Shown: one piece after another, positions 48,141-61,121 of the stretch
Numbering within the stretch: the stretch's first letter is position 1
Layout of the letters: every line of letters starts with the position of its first letter
From: Agapanthus africanus
Lineage: Eukaryota; Streptophyta; Magnoliopsida; Asparagales; Amaryllidaceae
Direction: 5' to 3'
Assembly (NCBI GenBank): GCA_030015575.1
Contig: JASDDO010000016.1
Coordinates: 70,119,396-70,183,395, forward strand
Length of the DNA stretch: 64,000 nucleotides
Notes under the pieces: generated by a model
What the model saw: only the letters and a program-made list of their open reading frames with translations
What the model was told of the DNA's origin: nothing
The model's database searches: none
Position numbers and translations under genes: made by a program

Positions 48141-50442
48141 AGGTCGCTGCCAAAGAGAGAGAGAGAAAAGAAACACTCTGCGTGCACTCTAACCTAGATC
48201 AGAATGGTCATCATTTTATCTAATCCGGAAACCTCCCACTATCCTGTCAAATTCTCCTCCAAACCTAAAGAAGAATCAATCGGGATCACCCGAAGAGTAA
48301 ACCAACTCATCAGTGGGAATCGGGATCCAACTCTCATCGCATGATAACGTGATGGAATGCATCCACGTTACTCATACTCCAGAAGGTATGCGCATACTTG
48401 GCAAGTTTCAGTTTCTTTAGAAACTCCCGATATAGTTTTTGCCCCATGCTCTTATGATCGTGACTAAGGGCCAGCCCACCATAAGTCACATGTCAAGTTC
48501 TTCCCATCATTATCTTGTTAATTTGAACCCACCCGTACTCGCCCTTGACTAAGGGCCAACAAGGCTGTACGACTGTCCCAAACCAACTCATCTATCTATG
48601 CAACATGTGAACACCCCAGCAGCTACCAATCACTATGTCCTAGCTAAGGGCTAGACCAACATAGCTTGAATACTACTGACCATCCATATGAAATGACGGA
48701 GGGCTACGGCTGGTTTTTGGCGAAAAACCTTTAGCGTAGTGAACTTGATATCGCTGAAGGAACCTGATAGCTTTTTAAAATATAGTGGCGAAAACCTTTT
48801 GCTAAAGAGGTCACTCCCGGCAAAGGGATCTCGGCTCTTTCCTCGTGGAATGAGGTGCAGGATATTCCACTGAATACCGCTATGCAAAGCAACATGTAAT
48901 CGACTATAGTGAAGTTATTACCCTGACGCAAACTTCTGCCCAAGGGGTCAGTCCCGGTGAAGGGATATCAGCCCTTGCCCCGTCGAATGAGGTGCAGGAT
49001 ATTCCACTGAATACCGCTATGCATAACAAAAGGAAACGTCTTTGCAATAACACTTTTTAAATTGTTCCAACAACTGTATACAGGTTTGTTTTTACTTTGC
49101 GTTGATCAGAATCAACGCAGTCCCATCATTTAATCACACCAGAAAAGAACGAAAATAAAATGTACGTATATGCCATCCGCATTCGTCGCTGGGTCCCGTC
49201 ATCACCCGTTAGGTTACTTAACTAACGACAGAGCGGGGACTGGACTAGCGCGGGTGTCAAACATATACAACATCTAATAGTATATAAACCAATATACAAT
49301 AATCGCTCCAGGCGTGATAGTATGCAACATTACAGAAAAGTAATAAGCATCACAGAACAATACAGATAATCTGGGATCCCCGAGTTTCACAGAGCCGCTG
49401 CTGAAACTCGACGTTCCCCTGTCGTGTGGATAGCCTGTGCAATGAAACCTAGACCCCTACGGGTGCGGCAAGTTACCCGCCAAAACCTGAAGCGAGGTAG
49501 TCCCCACAGCATAGTGAATGGAACACCCGGCACTTCACGGAATCCGGTAAATTGAGCACCCCTCCTTGGGTCAACCTGTACCCCCTACGAGTGCGGCGAA
49601 TAGTCTGCCAATTCTAGAGTGGGACCCCTCTGCCTCTCAAAGCCATGAGATGCGGACCCGTTGCTTCTCAGAACCCGGCTATCCGTGCACTCCGTCTTGG
49701 GGTAAAACCTAGTACAGTAATGAAAAATAGTACAATAGGTACATCGACCGCAACCTGGTCATGCCCCAAAAGAATATTATACAACATGCAGTGACGGCAG
49801 TCCACAAGTTGGACGCTCGCCCCGCAATATCAAATGTACAAATAAACACAAACTGTACTACCATTGCACACTGCTATCCACCACGACAAATCCACAACAT
49901 CACAGCACAACACAGAACATCAACGCGAATGTCACGTTCGCAAACCCGTCTAAAAGAACTATAGCAATCAGATGCGGTTTACCGATCAAATGACATTCCT
50001 GGTCGGAGATATAATGTAAGCACTGTAAACTAACGCGTTTAAATTTCGATCGACCAAAGACCAAATATCAAAAAGTGGGCCCCACTGCTTACTGGTGAAC
50101 AGTAACAAAATCTGGGCCAAAACTATATATACCAAAAAGCCACAAATTCCAAATAAAGCCAACTGAGAAAAATTGGTGCACTGTTCCCTCTGAAGCGCGG
50201 CGATTCCGCGGTCAAACCCTGGGTTTGACCGCGGAAGCGCGGCGCTTTAGTGGGATCACGTGACCATTTTTTCTCAGATGTCTTAAAAAACCCTGCACTG
50301 ATTTTTCAGACATGCAGAATAATGTTTGGAGACCATTTAAAAATCGACAGAAACTTTGAGCTAGGAATTTGCAGTTTTTAGTTTTCCGGTTCGATCGATA
50401 TTTTAAACACGTTAGCACAAGTTAGCATAGCAAAATGGTGAG
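48141..50442 (-). other. Copia F untranslated leader
   Basis: It has an acceptor-like TTTGGCAG|CGACC (AG at 48147-48148 on the minus strand), a conserved block (49165-49262), the doubled hairpin unit (49447-49712), an inverted repeat (49924-50001) and paired GC palindromes (50195-50244). Confidence 0.7.
50195..50244. repeat. Paired GC palindromes in copia F leader
   Basis: GCGCGGCGATTCCGCGG and CCGCGGAAGCGCGGCG are joined by TCAAACCCTGGGTTTGA, itself a palindrome, making one nearly perfect long hairpin. It begins about 211 nt after the PBS on the element strand. Confidence 0.85.
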
Positions 50443-50454
50443 GCTCTGATAGCA
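50443..50454 (-). other. Copia F primer binding site, one mismatch
   Basis: The minus strand reads TGCTATCAGAGC in place of TGGTATCAGAGC. The changed base (50452) would weaken pairing with the CCA end of initiator tRNA-Met. Confidence 0.85.
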
Positions 50455-50455
50455 C

Positions 50456-52613
50456 TGTAAGTCTACGCTAGCGCCCCGGCAGTCTACAGACGCCAAATGC
50501 GGAACAAAAACTTTTAAACTGGCGCTATCGTATACTTTAACCCGGATCTGCCATTATTGCTAAACTAACAAACTGTAAAGAGTGTAGAATGGTTATACTG
50601 AACGATCCGAGTCCTTCGTTCTTCAACCATCATCCCACGCTCCGTTGCGGCTGCTCCGATCTCGTCGATCTCCGATCTCCTCGTCGAGGTGGCACCACAT
50701 GATCGGTTCTTTAAACGGGCTCCCGCCTCTAACTCGAGGCAACTCGATCGTCAAGTTTGCTAAAAGAGACGACAAAGATTGATGTAGAGAATGAGTAGAT
50801 GACTTTGTCTCACTTCGTCCAAATCCGTGGACGATCGGTTAATGAAGTTGCCGAAGGAATCGGGTGATGGAATGAAATAGACTGTGAAATTCCATACACC
50901 GATAAAACCTATCATAATCTTTTCTAGCAAAATGAAACTCAAGTGAGAGAGTGAATGAGAGAGGAGGCCTTCCATTCATATATGAAGGAGGAGAGTGAGT
51001 GTAGGAGCAAGTGGTGACCATAAGAAAGCTTCTCACTTTAAAAGATCAAGAAGAAAATATCCTTAAGTAAACAAAAAGCTTTAATGATAATGCATGATTC
51101 ACAAACCTAGTCATCATGCATTAATGAACCATTAAATGCAACCAATGAAAACTCAACACTAATTAATCCTAGTCACTTCTTCTAGAACCTTCTAGAAGAA
51201 TCCACACTCATCTCAAGAAAAGATAAATCCGTCTTTAACCGAATGTTAAAAGACGGCTGATAGAAAACTGGAAACTGGCAACTTCCAAAAGTGATCCTGA
51301 AACAACTTTCAGGATAACCCCGAAACTGTATAAATATACCCGCATTTGTATTATGACCGAATACAAATGCAACTGAGACAAAGATGTTATACCTACTCAA
51401 TATAATACTCGGATCCGGCTTAAACCAAAGCCGACCAGTATTATCTGCCCGAAAAATAACACGTGCGTAAACGCACGTGCATTTTCCGAACCCTGCCATA
51501 AAACCATACGGCCTCTACAACGTTTCGCCCGAACTTGGGAAACTGTCTGTGGGGGACTCTAATGACTCGTCAGCACCCTGGCAGTGGGTTTAACCACAAA
51601 CCGTCAGCGGCACTAGCTATGCGTAACGGCTGCCCATGGACTGACCTCAAGGGTGGCCGAGGGGCGAACTCAAGGGAGACCGATGAGCGAACTCCTCCGA
51701 AAACCCTACTGAGCCTAACAGTGACAATGTATATACAGTCCGGTCCGTTCGTCAATGAGTATCGCATATCTGCCTAGGGGGCTAGCAACGTCAGACCCCC
51801 AATGGCAGTATAAGTCGTGTCGGAGTGAAGCCCAATTACACCCTGAGATACTACTGGAGTACCTACCAGTAAATCTCCTACCATGGCCATGGATTTGTGT
51901 AATGGCTCTCCTAGACACAGCACGACCTCGCCCCCAATACCGGGAGAGACGAATCCCCTGCCGATCCGCTCACGTGCCTCCATATGGCTCGGGACTGTAC
52001 CCAAAAGCTACCTGTTTGCACGACTCCTTTGAGCCGTGGTAGGGTAGAAATCAAAGCACAGTGGGAACTCACACGAGACAAATGACGACCTCAGGTCGAT
52101 GAACTAACCTGTACACATGTCACCAGGGAACTGCTATCTGACGGTAGATATAATACTAACTAGCAGATTCCCGGCGAGTCCTGTCCGGTGTACTCATAAC
52201 CCAATGAGCACCTGTATACATCTTAGGTGATCCAACTGACACCAGTGGCTTGTGAGACCGGCCACCGCCCCTCGTCGGGGTCTCGACTGTACACACTAGT
52301 CTACTCCGGAGTATCGATGCCCTGTCTCGAAACTCCCACGACTAGGGACCACAATTAAGGATATGCGTATAAACCACCCAACTCTCACTTATATGATCGC
52401 CATCATACTGTTGGTGGTAAAGCAAGATCCTAAGGGCTCTATCAAAGTGTAACATGCAATCAGTCACCTGAACATGTACACGACTGATAAAGGCAAACCA
52501 GATAGCATACTATCATTTCGAGTAAGACTGTCCTTCCGGGATAGGTCCTCCGCAATCATTGCAATCACGTACCTGCGATCCAATAATTGACTATGAGGGC
52601 ACTATCTCCAACA
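50456..52613 (-). repeat. Copia F 5' LTR
   Basis: It has the same ends and length (2158 bp) as the 3' copy. Confidence 0.9.
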
Positions 52614-54312
52614 TTACACACACCGTCAATAATTGCCATGTCACACACAAACCACTTATAGATATTATATTGCTTGGTTAGGGAAATTGTGACATTGATT
52701 CATATTTCTTATCACATATAACATTTAGCATACCTGTATACCTATAGAGTATTGTACCATTAGTGATAGGTACATACACACTTTACGATATTGCTACATG
52801 TATACCTTGCTCACATATTCCATTTATACCTAGGGGAGGGGGTATACTTCATCATTTCTTATAGGTAGATACCTATACCTTGCTACACCTGTAGGTTACA
52901 CATATATCAGTTACAGCTACATATTTACCTTTTCTTGATGTTATTTAGAATTGGATAAAATAGGAACCTCATAATATTTTATTTTAACTTATTGCAGTTA
53001 ATTAGCGGTTTTCCTTTATATGCTTACATTTCAGTTATGTCGCATATACTATATTCATGGATTTTCGCATTTGAGTGATTGGTTTTTCATGATGTTTTCT
53101 GGATTTGGGAACCATGGGAGTTCATGAAATTATGCATTATTTGAAAAACCCGGTTTCCCTTGATATGATATTTCAGCATCCACCATGAGTTTTATCGGTT
53201 CTGATATATATATACCTATACGAGGAGGCGTAGAGGCCGTATGAGGATACATGGTGGGGCCCGAAGGTACCCCGGGGCAAGAAAGGGATGTCGATGCACC
53301 ACGACGATGAGCCCGGCAGGGGAACCATACACTCCAGTGACATTACCTATGACTCGGCGGTTATCATGGGGATACCGACGGGAGTCATGTACGTATGGAT
53401 ACGTCGAAAGGCGAGGGTTAGAGCTAGGCACTCGAGCTTTCGGTATAGCGTATAATACGTACCTATCAGGGTGCCAGTCTTGGTGACAGCACCTGATAGA
53501 TCAGTATTTCTGTGTCGATGCTTGGCACATTGGTTTCATGATATTTCTTTTTACTCATATGTATATATAACAGTGGGTTAGGATACTGTTATATATGCCC
53601 TTACACCAATATTAGTGGAATGGGACGCTACTATATGTGTATTGACATTAATATATATACCTTATCATATTTATTCACACAAATATACCTAAGTTATAAG
53701 AGATTCACTGGATATTGGATTTAGGACATATGATATTTACTTTAGATTTGATAAAGGATATACGAGACTCACTTGATTTTGTACATTCAGGATATAGGAG
53801 ATTTATTCGATATTGTACATTGAGAAGATGTGAGACTTATATGATATGAGAGCCAATTTGGGGGATGATTTAAGGAATTGGGATTTTGATTGTCTTGATG
53901 GATTGTGATCCTACCACGATGTCAACATTCCGTGGAAATGACATATTTCTCTCCATGCCTCATATTTATTGTTTATGCACTGTTTCATGTATTAGTAGTA
54001 CCTGTTAATGTACCCTTCATGATTGTTGCATATCTACATTTTCATATCATTATTGCACGATTATTGCATACTGATTGTCCTATTTTTATTCTTCATGTAT
54101 TAGTTGTACCTGCTAGTGTACTTTTCATTATTACTGCATTCATATGACATGTTATTACTGTTAATTGCATATCTTAGATTTACGTTGTACGTGCATACTT
54201 GCGATTAGCTGCATATGTTATTTACTATTCACGAGTTGGCAACTCACCCCCTTTGTGCCACAGTTGTTTTGCAGGGTGTCTCCCCAGAGTAGTCGAGGCT
54301 GGCTATTCATCT
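52614..54312 (+). repeat. Chromovirus D 5' LTR, part 3
   Basis: AT-rich LTR sequence with a GC-rich patch at about 53250-53440. No gene is seen. It ends with CATCT, the target of solo LTR G. Confidence 0.75.
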
Positions 54313-56472
54313 TGTTAGTGTATATGCCCTAGAGGCCATTACTGTATCATACTAGTATGTATATTACTTAATGGAAGTTTGGGATATTCACCTTGTATTG
54401 ACAATCTTGCTCAAAATGGTAGTATGCTACTTGGTTTGTTTCTACTTTAATATGTGCATGTGTTTCTTTTAGCATATCGCTTATACATATTAGTAGAGCC
54501 CTTAGGATCTTTGCTTGATTACAAGCATTGTGATGACAGTCACACTAGTGGGGGCTGGGTAATCTATAAGCACATCCTTATGAAGGTCCCTAGTCGCAGG
54601 ACTATCGAGACAGGGCATCGATATTCCGGAGTAGACTAGCGTATGCGCTTCTTATCCCAGTGTGGGAGATGGTCTGTCCCACAGCCATCAGTACGTCATA
54701 CTGGAGATAGTATGCGGGTGCTCGTTGGGTTACGAGTACACTGGACAGGACTCGTCGGGAACTGATTGGTTGGTGTTATACCTATCGTCAGTTATCAGTT
54801 CCCAGGTGACATGAGTACAGCTTAGTTCGCTGACTTGACACTGTCACTTCGCCTCGAGTGTGTTCCCACTGCACTTTGATTACTACCCTACCACGGCTCA
54901 AAGGAGTCGTGCAAACAGGTAGTTTTTGGGTGCAGTCCCGAAGCACTTGGAGGCAGTGACGGTTAGACAGGATTCGTCTCTCCCGATATTGGGGGTTGAC
55001 ATCGCGCTGTGTCTAGGAGAGCCATTACACGAGTAGTCCCTGGCCAGGGCAAGCGAGATATACTGGTAGGTTTCCAGTGTTATCTCAGGGTGTTCTGGGC
55101 TTCACTCCGACACGACTTGTACCGCTATTAGGGGACTGACGTTTACCGCCCCCTAGGCCCGCCATGCGATGTATCAGACGAACAGACCGGACTGTACGGA
55201 GACTGTCACATTCAGGCTCAGTAGGAGTTCAGATGGGTTTCACCTCGTCAGTCTTCTTGTCGGCATCTACCTGGGGACCGTTACGCACAGCTAGTGCCGC
55301 TTGCGGTCTGTGGTTAAACCCACTGCCAGCGTAGTGTCGAGTCTGTCTTTAGAGTCCCACACAGAAAGCTATTCGCCTTCAGGCAAAAGAGTAGAGGTCG
55401 CATGGTTTTGCGACAGGTCGCATGGTTTTGCGACAGGGTTTGGTCACATCCGTGCACTTGTGCACGTTTAGTTTCCGGACAGTTAACACTAGCGGGCTTT
55501 GGTTTAAGCCAGATCCTAGTGTACGTTTTGGGATTGGTTTTATCTCGTATGTATTCGTGTTCCTCGGAACGCGGATGCGGTTGTGTATGCACAGTTGACA
55601 GAGAGACAGAGGCAGAGAATTCTCATTAGGGTTATTGACTGTTGACTGTTGACTATTGACTTTTTGCTAAACCCTAATGAGAATATGAAACATAATTAGC
55701 AATAATATTAATTAAGTATTATAGTGACATGGTTGTTGAGGGGTTGACTTTGTTGACTTGTTGACTTTGTTGACCGGTTGACGAGGTTGGACTAGTTGAC
55801 CATCATCATCACAATGGTTGTCATTTTCAAGCAAAGACTTTTGCTTTCTTGTTGTGGTTTGCAAAATGAGTGCCTAGAAATGATATTGCCTTTGACATGA
55901 TATGAACCATCACATAATACTTGATTAACATTATGGCTCATGATGCTTTTGGATTATGAGAGGGTGTATGACAAAAGAGAGGCTCATTCTTTCTTTTCCT
56001 TTCTCTCTCTTGGTTTTGAGCTCTCTCATTCTCTTGCTCTCACCCTCTTCCTCTTGCTCTCTCTCTTGTCTATGGTTCACTTGTCTCATGTGTTGAGAAG
56101 CAAGAACCATAGAGAAAATCCCATCATACTTTCCTTTACTCACTCTAGTTCACAAGGTTTAGCAAACTAAGTGAACTAGTTTCTTCAAAGTTTGAAGAAG
56201 AAGCCAAAGGTAGAAGCTTTCGGGTGGATCGATCTTCGGTGCAAGGAGATGACGGGGTGAAGCCGATCCGTACACCATCAAGAGATGAAGACGAAGGAGT
56301 TCAAGAAAGAAAGGTATAACCCCCTAACCGAGTAGTTAACAACTCGTAGTTAGGTTGTTAGGTAGATAGTTTAACAAAGATCCGTTTTAGTCCATGTTAC
56401 CGCCTCTAGAAAATTGTTTTTCATCAAGTTCCACAAGCCCGTAAGTACCGGGAGAGGTAGCATGGACTTACA
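54313..56472 (+). repeat. Solo copia LTR G
   Basis: It is 2160 bp, starts TGTTAGTGTATATG, ends GACTTACA and is flanked by CATCT at 54308-54312 and 56473-56477. It is closely related to LTR A. A 21-bp piece (GGTCGCATGGTTTTGCGACA) is doubled near 55395-55437. No internal region remains, as expected of a solo LTR. Confidence 0.92.
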
Positions 56473-56477
56473 CATCT

Positions 56478-57028
56478 ATCTGATCATCTTTTACTACGGA
56501 TACCGCTTCAGCTCATAGTGTGCAGTTTTGCTTAGGTGGGTTTTGTGGTTATCCGTATTTTTGTATTGCGTATTGTTGTATCCTTGTACTCTCCATCTAC
56601 TGTTATTTTATTGACTTAGAGACTTGGTGAGGACGATATTGTATATTATTTGTGATTTGGTTGTCTTTTATACAGTTTCCTTTCTATTGTCTTTCATTTC
56701 TTCGCTACGGCGTTGTATTTTGTTGTGGTAGTTGTTTTCTTCCTTTGGGCGTGTATTTGCTCCCGTTTGGGGATGCTTCATTTATATTTATGTTGTACCC
56801 ATCTTTGGGCTAGTTTTTACAAAAGGGGGTGCTGCCAAAATTTTAAAGAAAGAAAGTTGGATTTTTAAAGAATTTGGGTTGTGATTTCAAATGTTTCAAA
56901 AATTTCTATTATCTTTTCTTGTCTTTTTAATGGTTTAGATTTCTGGGTTTTGGCTTTCTTTTACTGCGTTACGCCTTTAGATGTTGCGTAGTATTAGGGC
57001 CGTCACGTGCCAATTTCGGGTCGTGACA
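56478..57028 (+). repeat. Chromovirus D 5' LTR, part 4
   Basis: The last LTR segment, ending GGGTCGTGACA directly before the D primer site. Confidence 0.82.
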
Positions 57029-57032
57029 AAGT

Positions 57033-57044
57033 TGGTATCAGAGC
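57033..57044 (+). other. Chromovirus D primer binding site
   Basis: TGGTATCAGAGC, four bases after the LTR end; complementary to initiator tRNA-Met and usual in Tekay/Del elements. Confidence 0.88.
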
Positions 57045-57269
57045 GCTAGGTTTTACCTTTCGGAGTGTAGGATGACCTTGGTATGGTGGAGTAGGTAGCT
57101 TAAGCAGAGTAACGTAGTGTGTGTGTGTCTGCAGCATACTCACGATGCGGTACTTCGCCTAAAGTGACCTAAGTACATTGCTTGAAATTCCTTCCTTGAT
57201 GATTCATATCTTTGTGATTCGATTTCCATGTTCTTATCGAATCTTATCTCTATTTATAGCCTTGCCGCC

Positions 57270-57800
57270 GATGACTATGGGGACTCCGAGTGATGCAGCG
57301 AGGACCGAGGTCAGAGTTGGTTCGGGTGAGACGAGCACTGACCAGGATAGCACGCTAGTTGCACAGGTGCAGACGGATCAGCCTTCGACAGATCGGCTCG
57401 CTAGGCTTGTGGCAGAGATGCGGGACTTGCGTTAGATGATGAGTTCATTGGTTGAGACCGTACGAGCGCAGCGACAGGAGGTTGTCATCCCTGTTACTCA
57501 GTTGTTCCTTGTGATCAGCATGCAGCAGTCCGTTACCTGCATAGCACCAGTGGATGCGGCTCCAGTTGACGAGGCACATATTCCAGAGACTCTGAGAGTT
57601 CCGGAACAGTGGAGGACTCGTACCGCTGTACCAGCCCAGAGACAGAGGCTTAGTCGTCGAGACAGATTTTGTGACCGTCACGGGAGTAGCAGAGGCTTAG
57701 GACGAGGACAGTCATTCAGCTCTTAACCCCAGGGGGTCAGCAGCGTTATTCTGGATGCTATCGGTGCGGGAGCCTTCATCACTATATCAGAAATTGTTCC
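57270..57800 (+). pseudogene. gag: Chromovirus D gag remnant
   Basis: A likely start is ATG 57270. The frame meets TAG at 57433-57435 and stays open after it to 57726. A zinc knuckle of the form CX2CX4HX4C (CYRCGSLHHYIRNC) at 57756-57797 is in a shifted frame. Most of the gag core between these parts is missing, so a large deletion is likely. Confidence 0.7.
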
Positions 57801-60800
57801 CTAACACCGCGTCAGGGTCGTATTCAGAGAGGTCATGGAAGTGGAAGGTTCTCTCAGAGGGGTCAGTCTAGCAGAGGAGGAGTTCAGCCAGTTGCGGGTA
57901 GGGGGCAGACACGAGAGTTTGCTTCTACTCATCGGGACGCGCGGTCGTCCAATGCAGAGTTTTCAGGTATCCTTAATTTATATGCTCTTTTGATGTATTT
58001 GTTTGTTTTTCACTTGTGCCGTGGTTGGGACGAGAGTCGTGTTGGGTAGATCAGCCGTTTGTTTGTGTTAACTTCTGTCAGCGATTCTTTTGTTGCGCGA
58101 CGCGTATTTCAGTCGTGTGCTAATCGGATAGGAGATAGAGATTCGTCCGTCATTTTGATCCTTCTGGAGAAGTTGGATTTGGCGTTCTCCTGGGCATGGA
58201 CTGGTTAGCTACGTGCTAGGCGTCTATGGACTACCGTGAGAAAACAGTCAGGTTTTGTTTTCCTCGGCAAGTCAGTTCTTGTTGTGCAGGTGGATAGTTG
58301 TGCCGCCTCTCACAGCTTGAATTCAGCCTTTTTCGCTAGTCGGCTTTTGAGGAGATGTCTTGGATTCTTGGCGTTTATTCGTGATACTGTAGCCACAATT
58401 GGGTTGTTGGACCGGTTTTCTTTCGTGCGAAAGTTTTCCGACGTTGTTCCAGATGAGCCGGCAAAGCATAGGGAGCTAAAGGATCAGCTGCAGAGTTGTT
58501 TGTTGGGAAGTTTCGTGCGTCTGAGTGTTTCGCCTTGAAGAGCTCCTATTTCTGTTCGTCAAGGAGAAAGACGGCAGTTTGAGGTTGTGTATCGACGGAC
58601 CGTCAATTGAACCGGCTTACGGTGCGAATAGGTATCCTTTACCTCGCATTGACGATTTCTTCGATCAGCTCGAGAGTGCGAGACATTTTCTAAGTTTGTT
58701 CGGGATCAGGTCATCATTGTTGCGGGTTCGGAGTGATGGCATTTCGAAGACTGCCTTATGCGTGCTACGGGCTTTGTGTGTTTTGGTGGTGTCATTGGAC
58801 TCACCAATGCCCTAGCAACATTTGTAGATGTGATGAACCGGATTTCTTCAGGCCGTTCCTCGACCAGTTATGTTGTGTTATTTACGACATTCTGGTCTAT
58901 TTAATGTGTCTTGAGGGACAGGAGTAGCACTTGAGGATTGTTTTGCAGATACTGGGAGAGTCCCAGCGGTTTGCTAGATTCTCGGAGTGTTCCTTCAGGC
59001 TTGTTTGTGTTGACTCCTAGGTCTTGTAGTTACGGGAGACAGTTTTGTATGGTTCCGAGGAAGATCGTGGCTGTACAGCTTAGACCCAGACTTGTGAGCA
59101 GGACAGAGGTCTGCAGATTTTGGGCTTAGCAGGTTTTTACCGCCGTTTCGTGCAGAATTGCTAGTGTAGTGCTGCACCGTTGACTGAATTGACCGGGAGG
59201 GAGGTTTCTTTTCTTTGGACCGAGGCATGTGTGCGGAGTTTTCGACAGTTGAAGATTCGGTTAACAACTGCATCAGTTCTTTCTTTGCTTCCTGGTTCGG
59301 GCGACCTTATTGTTAACTGTGATGTTTCACGAGTGGGGCTCGAGTGTGTACTGAGGTGACACTATGGAGTTATCGCTTTTGCTTCCCTACATTTGGAAGA
59401 AGTACGAGAAGGATATCCCACTCATGATCTGGAGACGGCCGCGGTGGTTTTGCGTTGGATATTTGGAAACACTACTGGTTCGAGAGTCGTGTCAGATTTT
59501 CACGGACCACCAGAGCTTAATGTACATCTTCCTGCAGCGGATTTTGATTGTTGAGATAGTCTTCTGCAGATTTACAGTTCTTGTGCGATCGTTGAGTACA
59601 GCTTAAATTCGTCTCTACTGAGGGGACAGCTTTCTCATGTCCGCGCCCGACCACTTTTCCTTAATCGCTTTTGTGAGGCACTGCCCGCCGATGCTCGTTC
59701 GTCAGAGATACTTGAGCATACTCGGCTGGGTAATGATTCGGAGTCCTTGATTTGTGACACGGGTGTGCTAAGTTAGGGACGCATTTGTGTATCTGATAGT
59801 ATTGGGGAGAGACGTGAAATCCTAGGGCAGGCACATCAGTCAACTCTCTATACTCATTCAAGTTCCACCAGCATTGATGTGACTTGTGAGATAGTTACGG
59901 GTAGGCAAGGATGTAAAGAAAAGTTTTGGGTTTCGTTTCAAGGTGTCTGTCTTGTTGTGTGCTTGGGTTGAGCATCTGAGACCGGCTGGAGAGTTGCAAC
60001 CTTTAACCGTTCCGAAGAGGGAGTGGCAGCAGATCTCCACGAATTTCGTTATGGTGTCTACCCAGGTTTAGTCAGGGTGTGACTCTTTTCGGATTCTTGT
60101 CGTTCGGTTATACTCAGTTTGCTCAGTTGTTCTTTGTTAAGTTTGTGCGTATGTATTAATTGTTTTCGGCAGTTGTGATCGTCACTTGCCATCGTTAGGA
60201 TACTTCTTTGATAGCGGTTATCAGGGAGCGTTCCAATTGGCAACCTTTAGGTTTAGGGGTTAGGTCGTGTCGATCACCAGCCTGTTGTTTTTCCGACTCT
60301 GCGTAAGTAGGATTTTAGACCTCAGCTAGTCTAGAGATTTCGGAGATGATCCAGTTGTTTTAGGTCAGGATGAGAATTGTCCATTACGGACAGAGGTCTT
60401 ATGTCGACCGTGTTGGTCGTGGGCTTGAGTTCGCAGTGGCAGATCATGTATTCCTACGGATTTTTCCGATAAATGACATGTTGAGTTTTGGGAAGCTTAT
60501 CCCAGAATTGTAGGTCCTTTTGAGATTTTATAAGCGAGTTAGTTTCGTTGCCTTTAATTCGGCACTTTCGCCCAGATTATTGAGTATTCATCCCGTATTC
60601 CTTATGTCGATACTTTGCAATTACCTTCATGACCTTTCTCACTTGATTCAGCACCAGAACATTTAGCTTGGACGCGATCTTTCGTTCACCAGCAGCCAAT
60701 TGTGTTAATGGCTCGGCAAATGGAGAAACGTCGGTCAAGGGTCTTGCCATCTATGAAGGATTTTTCTTGGATGTAGCCGTATAGTGAGGTAATCACTTGG

Positions 60801-60880
60801 GAGGATGCGAGTGAGATTTGAGAGTTTGTAATCTTCACTTTGAAGGTACGCGTAGCAGTATATTTTTAAAATTCGGGGAC
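57801..60880 (+). pseudogene. pol: Chromovirus D pol remnant with chromodomain trace
   Basis: Pieces of a Ty3/gypsy pol follow in order but in shifting frames: a protease end (GVLLGMDWLA, 58177-58206), RT (FVKEKDGSLRLCID and NRYPLPRIDDFFDQL, 58555-58680; a fingerprint of the YxDD region near 58880-58900), RNase H (ESCQIFTDHQSLMYIF, about 59490-59535), an integrase trace (about 59930-60050) and a chromodomain-like end (EKRRSRVLPSM...EVITWEDASEI, about 60720-60820). The chromodomain supports placement in the chromoviruses. Total length is about 1 kb shorter than a complete copy. Confidence 0.72.
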
Positions 60881-60890
60881 GAATTTCTTT

Positions 60891-60903
60891 AAGGGGGGAA
60901 GAT
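60891..60903 (+). other. Chromovirus D polypurine tract
   Basis: AAGGGGGGAAGAT lies directly before the 3' LTR. It follows GGGGACGAATTTCTTT, typical of this group. Confidence 0.88.
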
Positions 60904-61121
60904 TGTAACACCTTAGGATGTGTTTAGTGGCTAATTATATTTTAATATATGGTTTTTAATAAAAAGTTTACCAAATTAATTTTCAAATATTTTATCCTAT
61001 TTAATGAATATTTTATTAGAATTTTCCTAGGCTTGCACACACGTGTGCATGTTAACTAGGGTTTTAAAATGGGGTTAAACCATGATTAGCCATCATGGTG
61101 GATTAACTCAATTGCCTTAAT
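60904..61121 (+). repeat. Chromovirus D 3' LTR, cut by element H
   Basis: It matches the first 218 bp of the LTR at 39227 with about 5 differences, then breaks at the start of H. Confidence 0.9.

Larger units (their letters stand above)
42933..52613 (-). mobile_element. Copia element F, full length, not coding
   Basis: It is on the minus strand with 2158-bp LTRs at 42933-45090 and 50456-52613 that differ at about 12 sites (0.6%). The PPT is at 45091 and a one-mismatch PBS at 50443. The internal region matches C and B and lacks a usable gag-pol. The flanking pentamers are CTACC and TTACA, so no proper target duplication is seen in spite of the low LTR divergence. Confidence 0.9.
39227..61121 (+). 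mobile_element. Tekay/Del-type chromovirus D, nested
   Basis: The 5' LTR starts TGTAACACC at 39227 and ends TCGTGACA at 57028. With E, F and G removed it is about 3.9 kb, long but within the range known for Tekay/Del elements. The PBS at 57033 and the PPT at 60891 bracket a 3.9-kb internal region with damaged gag and pol, including a chromodomain-like end. The 3' LTR starts at 60904 and is cut at 61121 by element H. In the 218 bp available the two LTRs are nearly identical (about 5 differences). Confidence 0.88.

Noticed and set aside
57178-57726. Possible host gene of two exons
   Set aside because: Position directly after the PBS, the following zinc knuckle and the pol remnants show it is chromovirus gag.
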